Positions 1-11,438 of a DNA stretch of 64,000 bases are shown here, piece by piece. The notes beneath the pieces are model-generated. The model saw nothing but the letters and a program-made list of their open reading frames with translations. It was not told the DNA's origin and did not search any database. Within the stretch, counting starts at the first letter, position 1; the number at the start of each line of letters is the position of its first letter. The position numbers and the translations under genes are program-made. The stretch spans positions 52,958,501 through 53,022,500 of the forward strand of contig NC_091675.1 in the NCBI RefSeq assembly GCF_042453785.1, given 5' to 3'. This DNA comes from Malus domestica (Eukaryota; Streptophyta; Magnoliopsida; Rosales; Rosaceae).

Positions 1-3000
1 ACGTGGGAGCGATGCTAATCCAAGAGGTTGTTCTTGGTTGCTAGATAATTCTCTTGCTGAATCTTATCTTGATGCATTTCCAAGCATAAAATTAGAAAGA
101 TTAGATCTTTACTTTCCTACATGCAGGTTGCAAAGAAAATGAATAATTTGGCAGGTGATGGTACCACCACTGCAGTCATTTTGACAAGAGAAATGATCAA
201 AGGTGGACTTTTAGCAGTAGCTTTTGGAGCTAACCCAATTTCTCTGAAGAAAGGAATGGATAGGACTGTCAATGAATTGGTCAAGATCTTGAAGGAGAAG
301 AGTCTTCCGGTAAAAGGAAGGAATGACATTAAAGGTGATCATTTCTTGTCATTCAAATAACATAAAATCAATTTTCGAGTTTATTTTTTTTCGTTCTCAT
401 ATCTCTTATAGATATAATATTAAGTCTTTTCCCCCCTCTGCAGCTGTAGCTTCAATTTCTGCTGGAAATGACGAGTTCATCGGTAATTTGATTGCTGAAG
501 CTATAGAAAAGATTGGCCCTGATGGAGTGATCTCAATTGAGTCATCCTCATCATTTGAAACGTCTGTTTTAGTTGAAGAAGGGCTGAAGGTAATGAAATG
601 ATTTGTGCCCAGTAAAACTTATGACAAAGTATATAAACTTCTGGATTTAAAAGTTGAGTTATTGAGATTACGGAAATTATCATAGAAATGAATGATCGTT
701 TGCCATATATTTATGCTTACGTATTTTGAAATCCTAATCACAAAAGCAAATCTCAAAACTAGAGTTGGGCTCTGGTTGATTGTTTTATTCTTTTAGTTTC
801 TGTTAGAATTCTTGTTTACTTGATATTCAAAATAATGCATTAATATTTTTTGTTCCGTACAGTTTGACAAGGGATACATGTCCTCCCACTTCATTACGAA
901 CCAGGAAAAATCTCTTGTGGAGTTTGACAAAGCTAAGGTCCTAGTAACTGATCACAAGATTTCAACTGTTAGAGAAATTGTTCCTTTATTGGAAAAGACA
1001 ACCCAACTGAGTATCCCGCTGCTAATCATTGCAGAGGATATCTCAAAGCAAGTACTGGAAACACTGGTGGTGAACAAAAAGCAGGGTTTACTAAAAGTCG
1101 CTGTTGTTAAATGTCCTGGATTTGCAGAGGGGAAAAAGGCTATTTTGCAAGATATTGCACTTATGACAGGTGAACATATTCATCACATGCCGATCTTTAT
1201 CTTTTTCACATGCTTCTGAGATATATTCAGCTAGTAATTATTTTACTATGATTATGTAAATCTCATTTATCAAATGTATCGGTCTACAAAACAACATCGT
1301 TTTTCAAACTTTGTGAGAACTATAGGTTCTCTACATCGGACTACTAATATTTCGGCATGATGTTATTAGGTTATTTGTTCTGTGTCAGTAAAAACAATAA
1401 TCAAATTGCAACTTTCAGGTGCTGATTTTCTCTCTGGAGATTTTGGTTTGACCCTTGAGAGTGCAACATCAGATCAACTTGGAATTGCAAGAAAAGTGAA
1501 AATAACAAGTAATTCAACAACGATAGTTGCAGACCCTTCTACTAAAGCTGAGATTCAGGCAAGAATATTGCAGATCAAGAAGGATCTGGCAGAAACAGAA
1601 AATGCAAACCTGTCGAGAAAGCTCTCCGAAAGAATTGCCAAACTTTGCGGTGGAGTTGCTGTAATTAAGGTCTGCGATATGAAAGAGCAACAATATCTGA
1701 TATGATGTGTTGAAAATTCTTCTTTTTCGATTTTATATGTTCCTTTATGCTGATTGTACATTTGTGCTACAAATTAGAAAAAGCTTATGTTTGTGCATTA
1801 GTGCTGCAAAGTAGTAATTATAAATGAATCTACTGTTCTGTTGCAGTCAATTTGCTCTTCTTGTTCTCATAAAAAAACAGACTACCATACACACCCTTTT
1901 CCAGCGAGCTACCCTCGCTTATTTTCTAAATTTTATTTTTATCATGGTTTTATTATTAACTGATTTTCATATGCCTTAGGTAGGAGCACATACGGAGGTC
2001 GAACTTGAAGATCGCAAACTCAGAATCGAGGATGCAAAGAATGCTACATTTGCTGCTATGGAGGAAGGAGTGGTGCCTGGTGGTGGTGCCACATATGTAC
2101 ATCTCTCAGAATTTATTCCTTCCATCAAGGATTCTATGGAAGATTTAGATGAGCAGATTGGTGCTGACCTTGTAGCAAAGGTGAGGGTCTCCTTTTCTTT
2201 CCTTTACTCACACGTACAAACAGGCACATTATCAATCTGCGTGCACATATGCACACCCACATGGCCCGTACATGCATCTATCTGTATATAGGGCAAGAAA
2301 GAGGAGAAAATGCCATTAGTGTTGCTGAGTCTTTTCACTCTTTGTTGTTGCACCAATCATTCAATGTTCAGTTTTTCCTTGCAAGGAATCCTGACACATG
2401 GTTCTATGGTTATACCTTATGTTAAACAACGGGCTACATCCGTTGAGTCAATAAGCTCACGATGTTCTTACCAACACAGAATTGGACTTTTCTAGCTAGC
2501 ACACACAGAAAAACCCGAAGCTACATCTCAGAAAAATCATCATATGATTGGCCTCTTTCATTGGATTTGAAAGTCTTTAGCTTCTACAATTAAACTAAAT
2601 TTTTTTATGCCTAAATGCGTTTTCTTTTTATAAAAACTTTAATATTGCAGTTATGCCTAGTTGAAGGCCTACACCGTTTTCATGCAAGAAAATCTGTCAA
2701 TGTCGTATGCAGGCTCTACTTGCTCCTGCAAAAGCAATTGCAACTAATGCAGGGGATGATGGAGAAGTTGTTGTGGAGAAGACTAAAAGTTCTGATTGGA
2801 GAGTTGGGTACAATGCAATGACAGGGAACTATGAAGATCTCCCTGATGGAGGAGTTATAGATCCTTGTAGGGTTTCAAGATGTGCCCTTCAAATTGCGGT
2901 CTCCATTGCCGGAGTGGTTCTTACAACTCAAGCCGTATTGGTGGAGAAAACAAAGACGAAAAAGCCCGCTGTTCCTTTTGTTCCAGGAATAACTCCTCAG

Positions 3001-3003
3001 TGA
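1..3003 (+). CDS. CPN60A2: Chaperonin-60 subunit alpha 2, chloroplastic (3' part, gene runs off the left edge)
   Basis: Group I chaperonin (GroEL family) subunit that folds proteins in the plastid stroma, normally in a mixed alpha/beta 14-mer with CPN20/CPN10. Exons read as <1-26, 127-334, 444-589, 863-1169, 1419-1669, 1980-2180 and 2713-3003; all introns are GT/AG and phases join, giving about 475 residues. About 110 N-terminal residues, with the transit peptide, lie left of the window. Visible family motifs: GAMLIQEV at the edge, the ATP-site motif [18 protein letters not shown], apical-domain [19 protein letters not shown]-like [21 protein letters not shown] and [12 protein letters not shown]. 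The tail [13 protein letters not shown] lacks the Gly/Met-rich end of bacterial GroEL. Wording such as FDKGYM and [11 protein letters not shown] fits the alpha-2 paralogue (Arabidopsis EMB3007 type) better than alpha-1; that choice is from memory of the family. No break is seen. Confidence 0.93.
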
Positions 3004-3468
3004 ATGCAGTCAAGAGAGTTACATCAAAGCTGAGAAAGAGGCAAACTGGAATTTCGTATTCCATGCTTTGCAACCAAGCTTCGGAACTTAAGTATAATTT
3101 CTTGTGGATTTGATATGAAGATGAAAACAAGCTTGGAGCGCTGTGAAAAAGAATCTGTTAGGAATCGGAATTTTATACGGAGAGGATGAACATATACGAT
3201 CAAGATTTCGTATACGTTCGCATGGCCAACGTTGTCAGTTGATACGTTTTTGCCCAAGTTGTAAACTGTGTTCCTACCAATCAAGGATTTGTTCTTCTAT
3301 AAACAATTGTTGCTTGTACATATGCAACAAACATTTGCTCTTGTACCTGCTGACTGTTACTGATAAAATAGATAACGAAAACCCTAGTTTTTGAAATGAA
3401 ATCCGTAACATTGGATAGTAGTTGAGCAAGCAATTCGCCCATTATTTAACAAAAATGTTACTTTTATC

Positions 3469-4182
3469 TAGGGTGGGAACTTGGGATCAAAAACCAGAAC
3501 GAAACACGGATCAAAGAGGACTGCAACGAACGGATTGGTTTTTCCAGTTTCGAAACGGTTTAGGTTTGAAACCGAACCGAAAGCTGAAATAACGGTTTGG
3601 TTTTGGTTCCTAATATTTGGAACCGAACTGAAATCGAACCGAATCACATAAAATTAAAAATTAAAATAAAAATTAAAAAATAATAATAATGTAATTAGCA
3701 TATTAAGTGTTGGGGGTGTAGTTGGTTATTTGGCGTACATGGATTTGAATTTGGATACTTGAATTTTAGTATAGTGGTCATTGGGTGCTGGGATTTATAT
3801 TTCCCATTTGATTTTGAACAATCTCAGAGGGATATCCTAGAATTTTAGTATGGTGGTTATCAATTTTGGTTTTACTTACCGAAAACTATTCTTCTTTCTC
3901 GTTTGGGAGCCATAACAAATTGAAAACACTATAAAAATAAAACAAAATAAAAAGTTGGGAACCCCAAGCCGAAATAGGCCTATAAGGTAAGCTCAATTTT
4001 TAACAAGCCTATAAGTTAGGTCCAAACCGAAACCAAATCGTTTGAAATCAAACCAAACCAAAATTGAATGGTTTAGTTTCACTTCAATTCCTACTGTCAA
4101 ATTGAACCGAACCAAATGGCAATAAATTTTAGTTTCGGTGTTCGATTTAACCCCAAAACCGAACAGCACTAACCTATGCCCT
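3469..4182. repeat. Fold-back, hAT-like non-autonomous element (probable)
   Basis: Both ends are built from short runs of the aaccgaacc/ggttcggttt type in opposite orientation: ggttt-rich text at about 3535-3610 and aaccaaacc/aaccgaacc text at about 4020-4165. They flank a plain AT-rich core. The left end reads tagggtgggaac and the right end inverted begins agggcatagg, so the terminal match is weak. Plants carry many fold-back elements of this composition. No coding content is seen. Confidence 0.4.
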
Positions 4183-4539
4183 ACTTATACCATATATTTT
4201 TATACCACAATTGATGTACCACATTAGTAATAATAGAGGTAGAACCTACTTTTTATTGGTTGGTAGGCTTCATCTCTATTAGAGAAATCTCTCGTACAAA
4301 TGTGATAAATGTAACATTACTCATGTGATAAGTGTAGCATTTTGTTTACGCACATACGACTTTACATCAAGTCTAAATCATTCTTTGCTTTGTTGAGTTG
4401 ATAAGACGCCATAACGAAAGTAAAGCGTACAGAAATCCAAACCGGAGTTTTAGTAAAAGGAATCTCCAACTGTACGGAAAGCCAAAGCCATCCTTTTCTC
4501 TCCCTTCAACCCTTCACAAATCTTGCCTAGCTATTACAC

Positions 4540-4571
4540 CATATATATACACTATATATATATATATATGT
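4540..4571 (+). promoter_or_regulatory. TATA-rich core promoter of the RING gene
   Basis: Overlapping TATATA runs lie 57-88 bases upstream of the chosen ATG at 4628, followed by a C/T-rich stretch, which suits a core promoter with a short leader. An in-frame ATG at 4523 lies upstream of the TATA run, so it was not chosen. Confidence 0.5.
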
Positions 4572-4627
4572 GTCCTCCCCTCGTTCTTCTTCCCAAGGCA
4601 AACAAAATCTCGTTCGAATTTCCAACA

Positions 4628-5341
4628 ATGTCACTGCAGGCTCATCGTCCTCGTGATATTGTCAACGGAATAAGAAGTTGGTGCCAACACTGCCTACGTA
4701 CCATAAGAATTGCCTCTTCCAACCCACATGCAATTCTATTTCCTTACTGCTACACCGAGTTTAATCACGAGCTCGATGTTTCGAGGCCTAGGCTTATCGA
4801 TCACCTTACAGGCCTAGAACAACCGTCCCCCGCTGCCCGGTTACTGGATACCTTGTCTCGTTGGCGGACGGAAAACGAAGATGAACGAGTGTCTTGGATC
4901 ACCTTTGAGGATGCGGTAAATGATGTTACTGGAGGGACCTGGATGGTTGAGAATGACCGTCCAGGTCCCTCTGCAGCAGCAACTTCTGCCATTCGAGCTT
5001 TGCCATTGGTGAAAATATCGGAAGGGCAGTTAGCCAACGAGCCAAATTGCCCCGTGTGCAAGGAAGGGTTTGAGGTTGGCGGAGAAGCGAGGGAGATGCC
5101 ATGCAAGCATGTCTACCATTCCGACTGCATACTCCCTTGGCTTCACATACACAATACATGCCCGGTTTGCCGCTACGAGCTTCAAGCAGCCAGCAGCTGC
5201 AGCCCGAATGACGATTACTATGAAGATGAGGAGGAGGAGGAGGAGGAGGTGACAGAAAGCCCAAATATTTGGCGGTGCTGGTGGAATCTCTTCTTAATTT
5301 TCTGGCCATTTTCTGCATTGGTTAATTGGACGCAACGTTAA
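4628..5341 (+). CDS. RING-H2 E3 ubiquitin ligase, intronless
   Basis: 237-residue protein beginning MSLQAHRPRD. Near residues 17-40 a zinc-ribbon-like segment (WCQHCLRTIRIA then FPYCYTEF) matches the N-terminus of plant BCA2/RDUF-type ligases, but the usual first Cys of the second pair is replaced (FPYC where CPxC is expected). The RING-H2 domain is at about residues 141-182: CPVC, then C-K-H-x-Y-H-x-x-C, W-L and final CPVC, with all eight zinc ligands present. It should bind an E2 and transfer ubiquitin. After the RING comes an acidic Glu run made by GAG/GAA codons and a hydrophobic aromatic tail (WWNLFLIFWPF). Targets cannot be named. The start was chosen because the upstream in-frame extension crosses the TATA-rich region. 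Confidence 0.88.
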   Translation: MSLQAHRPRDIVNGIRSWCQHCLRTIRIASSNPHAILFPYCYTEFNHELDVSRPRLIDHLTGLEQPSPAARLLDTLSRWRTENEDERVSWITFEDAVNDVTGGTWMVENDRPGPSAAATSAIRALPLVKISEGQLANEPNCPVCKEGFEVGGEAREMPCKHVYHSDCILPWLHIHNTCPVCRYELQAASSCSPNDDYYEDEEEEEEEVTESPNIWRCWWNLFLIFWPFSALVNWTQR

Positions 5342-5446
5342 TTACTATGGATAATTACCAACAACGTACCGGAGGTAATTTTCTACTTTGAACGTATTAG
5401 ATTACGGGTTGCAAGTTGGAATGGAAATTCTGATTCCGGCCCTTAA

Positions 5447-5910
5447 TTCTTTTATTGGCTAAATTGGATTGTTCATCCTGTGGTCATAGGACACTTGCAT
5501 GATGAACCCGTGGTGAAAAAACTAGGAATTAAACCCCTGTGGTCTAGAATGTTAACAAATTTAGTCTAAAAGTAAGATTTCTGTTAAATGACTGTTAAAA
5601 GTTGGGGTAAAACTGTATTTTCAGTTCCAATTAACATTGAATTGAGACTTTTTTTTATTTAAAAAATTAAGCATTATTTTTTTTTGTAAATTGTTATAAA
5701 AAAATTATTTATTTTAAATGTCAATTGGAACTGAAAATACAGTTTTACCTATAATTTTAACAGTCATTTAACAGAAATCTTACTTTTTGACTAAATTTGC
5801 TAACATTCTTGACCACAAGGGTTTAAGCCCTAGTTTTTTCACTACGGGGGTCATCATGCAAGTTTCCTATGGCCACGGGGATGAATGATCCAATTTGGCC
5901 TTCTTTTAAT
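5447..5910. repeat. MITE with about 175 bp inverted arms and a 10 bp target duplication (MULE-like)
   Basis: The element body runs about 5457-5900. The left arm begins ggctaaattggatt and the right arm inverted begins ggccaaattggatc; the match continues through cagttttacc/ggtaaaactg near 5611 and 5741. The flanks carry ttcttttatt (5447-5456) and ttcttttaat (5901-5910), a 10 bp duplication with one mismatch. Long arms plus a 9-10 bp duplication are the signature of Mutator-like MITEs. It lies about 100 bp past the RING stop codon, so it may contribute 3'UTR or poly(A) sequence. Confidence 0.8.
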
Positions 5911-6633
5911 TTATTTTGAAAAAAAAAAAGCTTATTTACTGTTTGTTGATCATGATGATGATATTGTGCAGACAGAACCTGGTGGTCCTCTTGATCATTC
6001 TATAGCCAGATTATTTAATAGAGTAAAGATGGTGTGATATACAAAAATGTTATTCTTACCATATTTTTCACATTATATTTGTACGACTTTTTTTTAATAA
6101 GAAGAGACCCGTATGTGTGTAGAAAACACACATTTGAATATGCTAAAATCAGCCAGGTAAGTACTTCATTACACCATTGTTTCCTAATATTGTTTTGTGC
6201 AGGCCGGCCCTGAGTATTAAACTTAGACAGAGGCTCTTCTTTTTCTTTATTATTATTTTGTTCTATAAAATTGAAATATTACATGTTAAAATGCTGGAAA
6301 GCCTAAACCACTAGTGCTTGAAAAGTACTTTGGTCTTATCTTGCACATTTTAATATACGTACAAATAAATTTGTGTACACGTAAATAAAATTTCGAGCCC
6401 TTCTAAAAATCGGGAGCTGTGTACGGTGGCATCTTTTGTACACCCTCCTCAGAGTGGGCTCTAGTTATATACATGCTAATTCTTTTCATTTCTTGTATTT
6501 CTTTCAGTTTCTTATAAGGAAATATTAATTGTACATTTTGGAGCACTTCACTAACTAGTTTGATTTTTTTTTTTTAAAGACAACTGGTAACAAACCACAA
6601 TTGCACTAACTAAGTTAATGACTTTATGTTGTT
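5911..6633. other. Intergenic, no gene recognised
   Basis: AT-rich sequence between the RING gene and RBL10. No convincing ORF, structured RNA or conserved domain was seen. Confidence 0.5.
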
Positions 6634-6815
6634 TATATATAGAGAACTTTAACGGAAAAATTTCCAATACTGTTTACTTTAACGAAAAATTATATTTTTA
6701 TAGTAAAAAATCAATCTTAATATTATTCACTTTATCATTTATTTTATCATTATCGTCAAAATTCAAGGATAAAATCCTTCTTATTCCATTAGTTTTCCTT
6801 TATATCATATACGGT
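6634..6815. repeat. Interspersed repeat of the 'tttaacgaaaa' type
   Basis: The text ctttaacggaaaa, tactgtttactttaacg, attcactttatc and attagttttcc follows the order of a very common repeat I associate with apple and pear genomes. It ends about 30 bp before the RBL10 start codon, so it may form part of that promoter or leader. The family name is not known to me. Confidence 0.5.
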
Positions 6816-6843
6816 TGAAGTTACGTAAATTAAGAAGTTTGGA

Positions 6844-9612
6844 ATGATCAGATCAGGTGAGCTTCAGGCGCAATGGTTCTCCTTCCCCAGAGCGGGTCCC
6901 ACTCCAAACCCCATACATCATCACCTCACCGCCGCCGCTTCTCTCCGCCTCAGTCACCACATCTTCCACCACCACCACTTCCGCCTCCGCTCCATTTTCC
7001 ATTCCTACTTTCAGGTACTGTTATTGCTATTCATTCACTCCTCCCTCAATTTTCAATTTTCAATTTTCTTCGGATTGTTAAATGTCTTAATTTGATTTAA
7101 ATGGGTAATACAAAACAAGGGTTTTTGTTAATTTTAATTAGTTTATGGGTTCTTCAATCTCTTATGTACTGTTAAACGTTAGCAGAAACTTGCCCATCAT
7201 AGTCCCCTGCACGGATTGAAGGAAGGATTTAACTTTCTGCCATTGCCAAGTAGCAATGCTTCAGCTTCTGCTTGCTTTAGTTTCTTTGGTGGAGGAGGAG
7301 GAGAAACTAGCGATGATTCCCCAAATGAAGGGCAAATTTCTAGGTTTTCCACTAAAAGCTTCTTCAATGGAAGACAATGGACTAATGTCCTCCTTGCTCT
7401 TAACATCTTGTGAGTATCATTTTATCACCTTCCCAAAACAATCATGAAATAAATGTATAATTTAGTTTTTACTTGATTTATTTTTCGGAAATTTGCCAAA
7501 ATCATCAGTTTTTCAATATGTGGTAGATATCTGATCGCTATGTTGTCGATATTTGATTGCTATGCCATCCTTATTTGATTTTGGTCAGTTCAACGATCGG
7601 GATTTGATTTCTGATCACTTTAACCAATTTCTCTATACTTTTTAAGTTTTTAGAATTGAACCCGGCTATCCTCTACACAGCTTATTGTTTGTTAAATCGT
7701 ACTGACAGAGTTTATATTGCGCAATGTGCAACGCAAGATGAGTTACTTCTATGGGGAGCCAAGGTAAGAGTGCAAAATAAAATGTGAGAACCTGTTCTTT
7801 TGCAATATAGAAACAGCCATTAAGTGGGCTTTTTCTCACATCTTGTTGTATATACATAGATAAATAGCCTCATCGACAAAGGGCAATTGTGGAGGCTCGT
7901 TACATCGTCCTTTTTGCATGCAAATATCGGGCACCTCTTGGTACGCTTTTAATTTTACTGGTTATGTCTTGTCATTTTAATGTCTGCATTTCAATCTGAT
8001 GTATGTATATGTGCTTCTCTGTTTACAGGTTAATTGTTATTCTTTGAATTCAGTTGGTCCTACCATGGAGAAGATTAGTGGTCCTAAGAGATATCTTGCA
8101 CTCTACTTTGCCTCAGCAATTGCAAGTAACAGCTCATGATCTCTCTACAATAGCCAATAAAAATTTGCTTAGCCACTAGTATTCTGATTCAGTGGTTTCG
8201 AGAAAATCAGGTTCAGCGATGAGTTATGGGTTCAGTGAGGCACCTGCAGTTGGTGCATCAGGAGCAGTCTTCGGATTAGTAAGACACTTATTCTGTTTCT
8301 TCTGCCACTCTTTCTTTCAATTTCTTAGATTAGATGCACCATACAGCTTACCAGAGAAGCTGGGGTTAATTAAATTGTGCCAATATAGGAATTCAGTAGA
8401 ATCAGTCTCGTTGTCTTGCATTCACACAGACACAGTTGATATTACTGCAAAGTGCAAATTAATACCGTGGTTTTCATTTTATCCCCCTCTTCCCTCTTCA
8501 GTACATTTCACAATTTGATGCTCTTTTAAACGAAACAATTTCCTCCAAGAGCGAATATTCTTCCCTGGGAAAAGTAGATTAGTTTGTGTTTAAATATTGA
8601 GTGTTAAAATTCTACCTATGTTAGTTAACCTACTCAGTGTTGTGGAATATCAAGTGTAACTTCTTTCAAGCTATTATGGCATGATATTGTTCTCTCATCT
8701 CGTATCATTAGTCAAACCTGTGGGTCTGATATTTTATTTAGGTTGGATCTCTTGCTGTGTTTGTCATGAGACATAGAGGTTTGGTTGGACGTGGCAAAGA
8801 AGATCTGCAGCAGATAGCACACGTGATTGTCCTGAATATGGTATGCTCCTTCTCTGGTACAAAATCTTGAAGTTTTCCACAACTCGAGCCTTTTGTCTAT
8901 CTTCATAACTTAATCAGCTTCCCTTAATCCCCTTTCCTTTCTGTTGGCTGGATTAATAATGGAGAAATAAACGTATGTTTTTCTTCCAGGCTATTGGTTT
9001 CTTCTTCAAAGGCATTGATAACTGGGGACATGTAAGTACAACAGGCTGAACAGCAATGTTCTTGTCTCTTTTTCACTCCTTAACACTGTTTGAATTCTAA
9101 TCAACCTGCTTCAGTACGTGTCTTTCGGTTAATGTTTAAAAGGAAGCTAATTAATGTGTGCGCGTGCGCGCGTGTCCTTCTCTCTCTCTCTCTCTCTGCA
9201 CAGTAACACGCACACATGCGCGCACTCGCTCATACACATAAAGACACTGCAAGTCCAGTTGCTTTCAATTTTGAGTCCCTAATTTTTCACCACTAGGATT
9301 GAGTTTCTTGATTACTTCCCCTCCGCTATTTTAGATAGTCATACGAGCTTGCACAGGGTTCCTTATATGTATCTTATATATTAAGAAAGCAGAGAGATCC
9401 TCTGTACGTAATTCCTTCTCGTTTCTGTTATCCTCATGTTTGCATTGGGTGTGACATCTGAATCTCAGTTTGGAGGCTTGCTTGGTGGAGTTGCCACATC
9501 CTGGCTTCTAGGACCTGCATGGAAGTACGAATCTCCATCCGCTGACGGGCGAAGAATTTTTTCTGACAAGGCTCCTATTTTCTACCTCATCAACACAAAA
9601 AAGAAATCGTAG
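6844..9612 (+). CDS. RBL10: Rhomboid-like intramembrane serine protease, chloroplastic (RBL10 type)
   Basis: Nine exons: 6844-7014, 7186-7409, 7709-7763, 7860-7940, 8029-8125, 8211-8278, 8742-8840, 8990-9031, 9469-9612. They sum to 981 nt, 326 residues. The first about 55 residues are rich in Ser, His, Arg and Pro and look like a transit peptide; the 6844 ATG is the one in phase with exon 2. Rhomboid features: first membrane span near [26 protein letters not shown] (conserved HxxxN); catalytic Ser in GASGAVFG; catalytic His in NWGHFGGLLGG. Arabidopsis RBL10 sits in the inner plastid envelope and affects lipid transfer; family members cleave substrates within the membrane. Exact transit-peptide exon use is the least certain part, since overlapping ATGs at 6857 and 6873 are out of phase with exon 2. 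Confidence 0.9.
9150..9240. repeat. Alternating GT/GC tract, (CT)n and inverted AC/GC tract in an RBL10 intron
   Basis: gtgtgcgcgtgcgcgcgtgt is followed by a CT run and then by acacgcacacatgcgcgcac, the approximate inverse. Alternating purine-pyrimidine sequence of this kind can adopt Z-DNA, and the two halves could pair into a hairpin in the RNA. Confidence 0.6.
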
Positions 9613-10700
9613 ACATTTTCGTCTAGCAGAAGCAATGTCATCCCCAAACTTCTTGTGATCAAGGACCCTTGTGTACGAATGTAGAAGGCCGATTAGGCGT
9701 TTACGTTTTACTATTTGTTACCCTTAAGGTTCATAAATTTACTACTGTTCTTGCCCCCTGTGCTGGATTTACTTTGGGCGGCTGTATCATCCAAGTGTAA
9801 TGTTATTTTTCTTATCATAAAGAAGAATAAAGGTTCACTGATCCCTCAGTTCGTTAAAAGTTACCTGTTGATACCTAATGGGTACGTTTTTCTCTTTTTT
9901 TCTTAGAACGATTGCAATTTAACTAATTGAGATTTAGTTAAATTTCAACCGTTGATAGGTAAAAAGAAATGTGTGGATGAGCAAAGCTCTGATGCCCAGT
10001 TCTACTGAATGAGCCAAAATACCATCTGAATGCTATAGTTCCTCCGGCAGCGGGTACTGCTCCTTCATGTATTGTCATGTATTTTCTTGTAACCATCTCG
10101 CAAGCATCTATTGGACATGTTATTGCGCTTTCTGAATACGTCCTAAACATTTCTTGCACGGACTATGCCACTGAGGTTATGTCTTGGTTGGACGAGAGAA
10201 TCTCTTTGTTCTGTTCAAAGACGGTTGTAACGGTCTTTGTTCGCCCTTTCGATAGGTAGCCTTGGCATATGATTGGGCTCTTTATTTGGGCTTTTGTTAG
10301 GCTGTTGTCAATATTGGGCCTTCTCATACACCTCAAACCCAAAGGGTGCTTCTCTGGTGCAAACTTTGCAGTGTAATATTACTTTTCTCACCACTAACAT
10401 ATGCTCCCACATTTTGTGTGAAAATAATTTTTAGTTTTATTTTAAAATGGAAAGGAAAAAGGGAGAAAAAAATGCGGATTAGAAAAAGAAGTTTTCTTTT
10501 GTATATTTTATTTTTCAAAATTAGAGGACATTAGGATCATCCTCGGGTGAGCCTTTGAAAAAAAATTGTAAAATTTAATTTGTGTGAATTTACTTTACTG
10601 CTCATGATTTTGTTTTACGGTAGAAAACAAAATTATCTTTCTACCTTCTTTTGATTGACAAAGGATTTTATTAATGTAGTTTAGATAAAAGAAGAAAAAA
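9613..10700. other. RBL10 3' region and intergenic DNA
   Basis: Contains the RBL10 3'UTR (ataaag-type signals near 9820) and a 73-codon open frame on the minus strand (9938-10159) that I do not recognise. A short palindrome with arms aaagac and gtcttt around cggttgtaacg lies near 10220. No gene is claimed. Confidence 0.4.
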
Positions 10701-10914
10701 GTTTCACTTATGCTCAATTCATTTGTTCATACCATACTTGGTGGTTAATACCCAATTCTATGAAAAACCGACTAAATAAGAGTTTTGTTCAGAGTCGGTC
10801 GTGTAAAGTTTCACTTATGCTCAATTCATTTGTTCATACCATACTTGGTGGTTAATACCCAATTCTATGAAAAACCGACTAAATAAGAGTTTTGTTCAGA
10901 GACGGTCGTGTATT
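10701..10914. repeat. Tandem duplication, unit 107 bp, two copies
   Basis: Copy 1 is 10701-10807 and copy 2 is 10808-10914, differing by one base that I can see (cagagtcggtcg against cagagacggtcg). Near identity implies a recent duplication. The end of copy 2 pairs with the start of the next array. Confidence 0.92.
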
Positions 10915-11080
10915 ACGACCGTCTCTGAACAGTTGACCATACAAGCCGCTTGCTCATAACTAAGTCAATTGTTATGAGCAAGCCGCTTGTATCAGTATTA
11001 CGACCGTCTCTGAACAGTTGACCATACAAGCCGCTTGCTCATAACTAAGTCAATTGTTATGAGCAAGCCGCTTGTATCAT
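10911..11080. repeat. Tandem duplication, unit 85 bp, two copies, each containing a hairpin
   Basis: Copies 10911-10995 and 10996-11080 are almost identical. Each holds a 20 bp inverted repeat: acaagccgcttgctcataac, a 10 base loop, then gttatgagcaagccgcttgt, with one mismatch. The junction with the preceding array is itself a perfect 15 bp inverted repeat (gttcagagacggtcg, 7 bases, cgaccgtctctgaac). This looks like subterminal repeats of a DNA transposon, but no transposase or clear termini are visible. Confidence 0.9.
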
Positions 11081-11438
11081 TACCCGTTCAGAGGATTGAG
11101 AATGTAAGCTTATGATCACATACACACATACATATCATTAACATAATAATTATGGATAAAATTTTCGAGTATATACAATTGAATTGCATTAAATATTAAG
11201 CAATTTATGAGAGACAATGTTCGTTAGCGCGAACTGTATATAGTCCAAATCGTACAAACTTAACTACTATCCATCTACCTTGTCCTACAGTTCATTCAAA
11301 ATTTCCATATTTTTCTTATAATTTACATCATTTTTTTTTTCAAACTTTTTATCAATATCGATATTTTATCGATATCTCTGTCGAAGCTTCCATGTTTTTG
11401 GATCTCCGACAGTTTCCGCATATTTAATACGGCCTTAA
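11081..11438. other. 3' flank of the proline-rich gene, no separate gene
   Basis: AT-rich; includes an atatcgatattttatcgatat palindromic patch near 11355 like the repeat at 45.6-46.0 kb. It probably contains the 3'UTR of the minus-strand gene. Confidence 0.4.

Noticed and set aside
2310-2495. Open frame inside the last CPN60 intron
   Set aside because: The chaperonin sequence joins directly from LVAK at 2180 to ALLAPAK at 2713, leaving no missing residues.
4801-5318. Antisense frames over the RING gene
   Set aside because: Shadows of the RING ORF; the complete zinc-ligand pattern is on the plus strand.
6857-7100. Overlapping RBL10 starts at 6857 and 6873
   Set aside because: Out of phase with exon 2 when the clear donor at 7014/7015 and acceptor at 7185/7186 are used.
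10701-11080. CRISPR-like array
   Set aside because: Only two copies each of two different units, no spacers, in a plant nuclear context.
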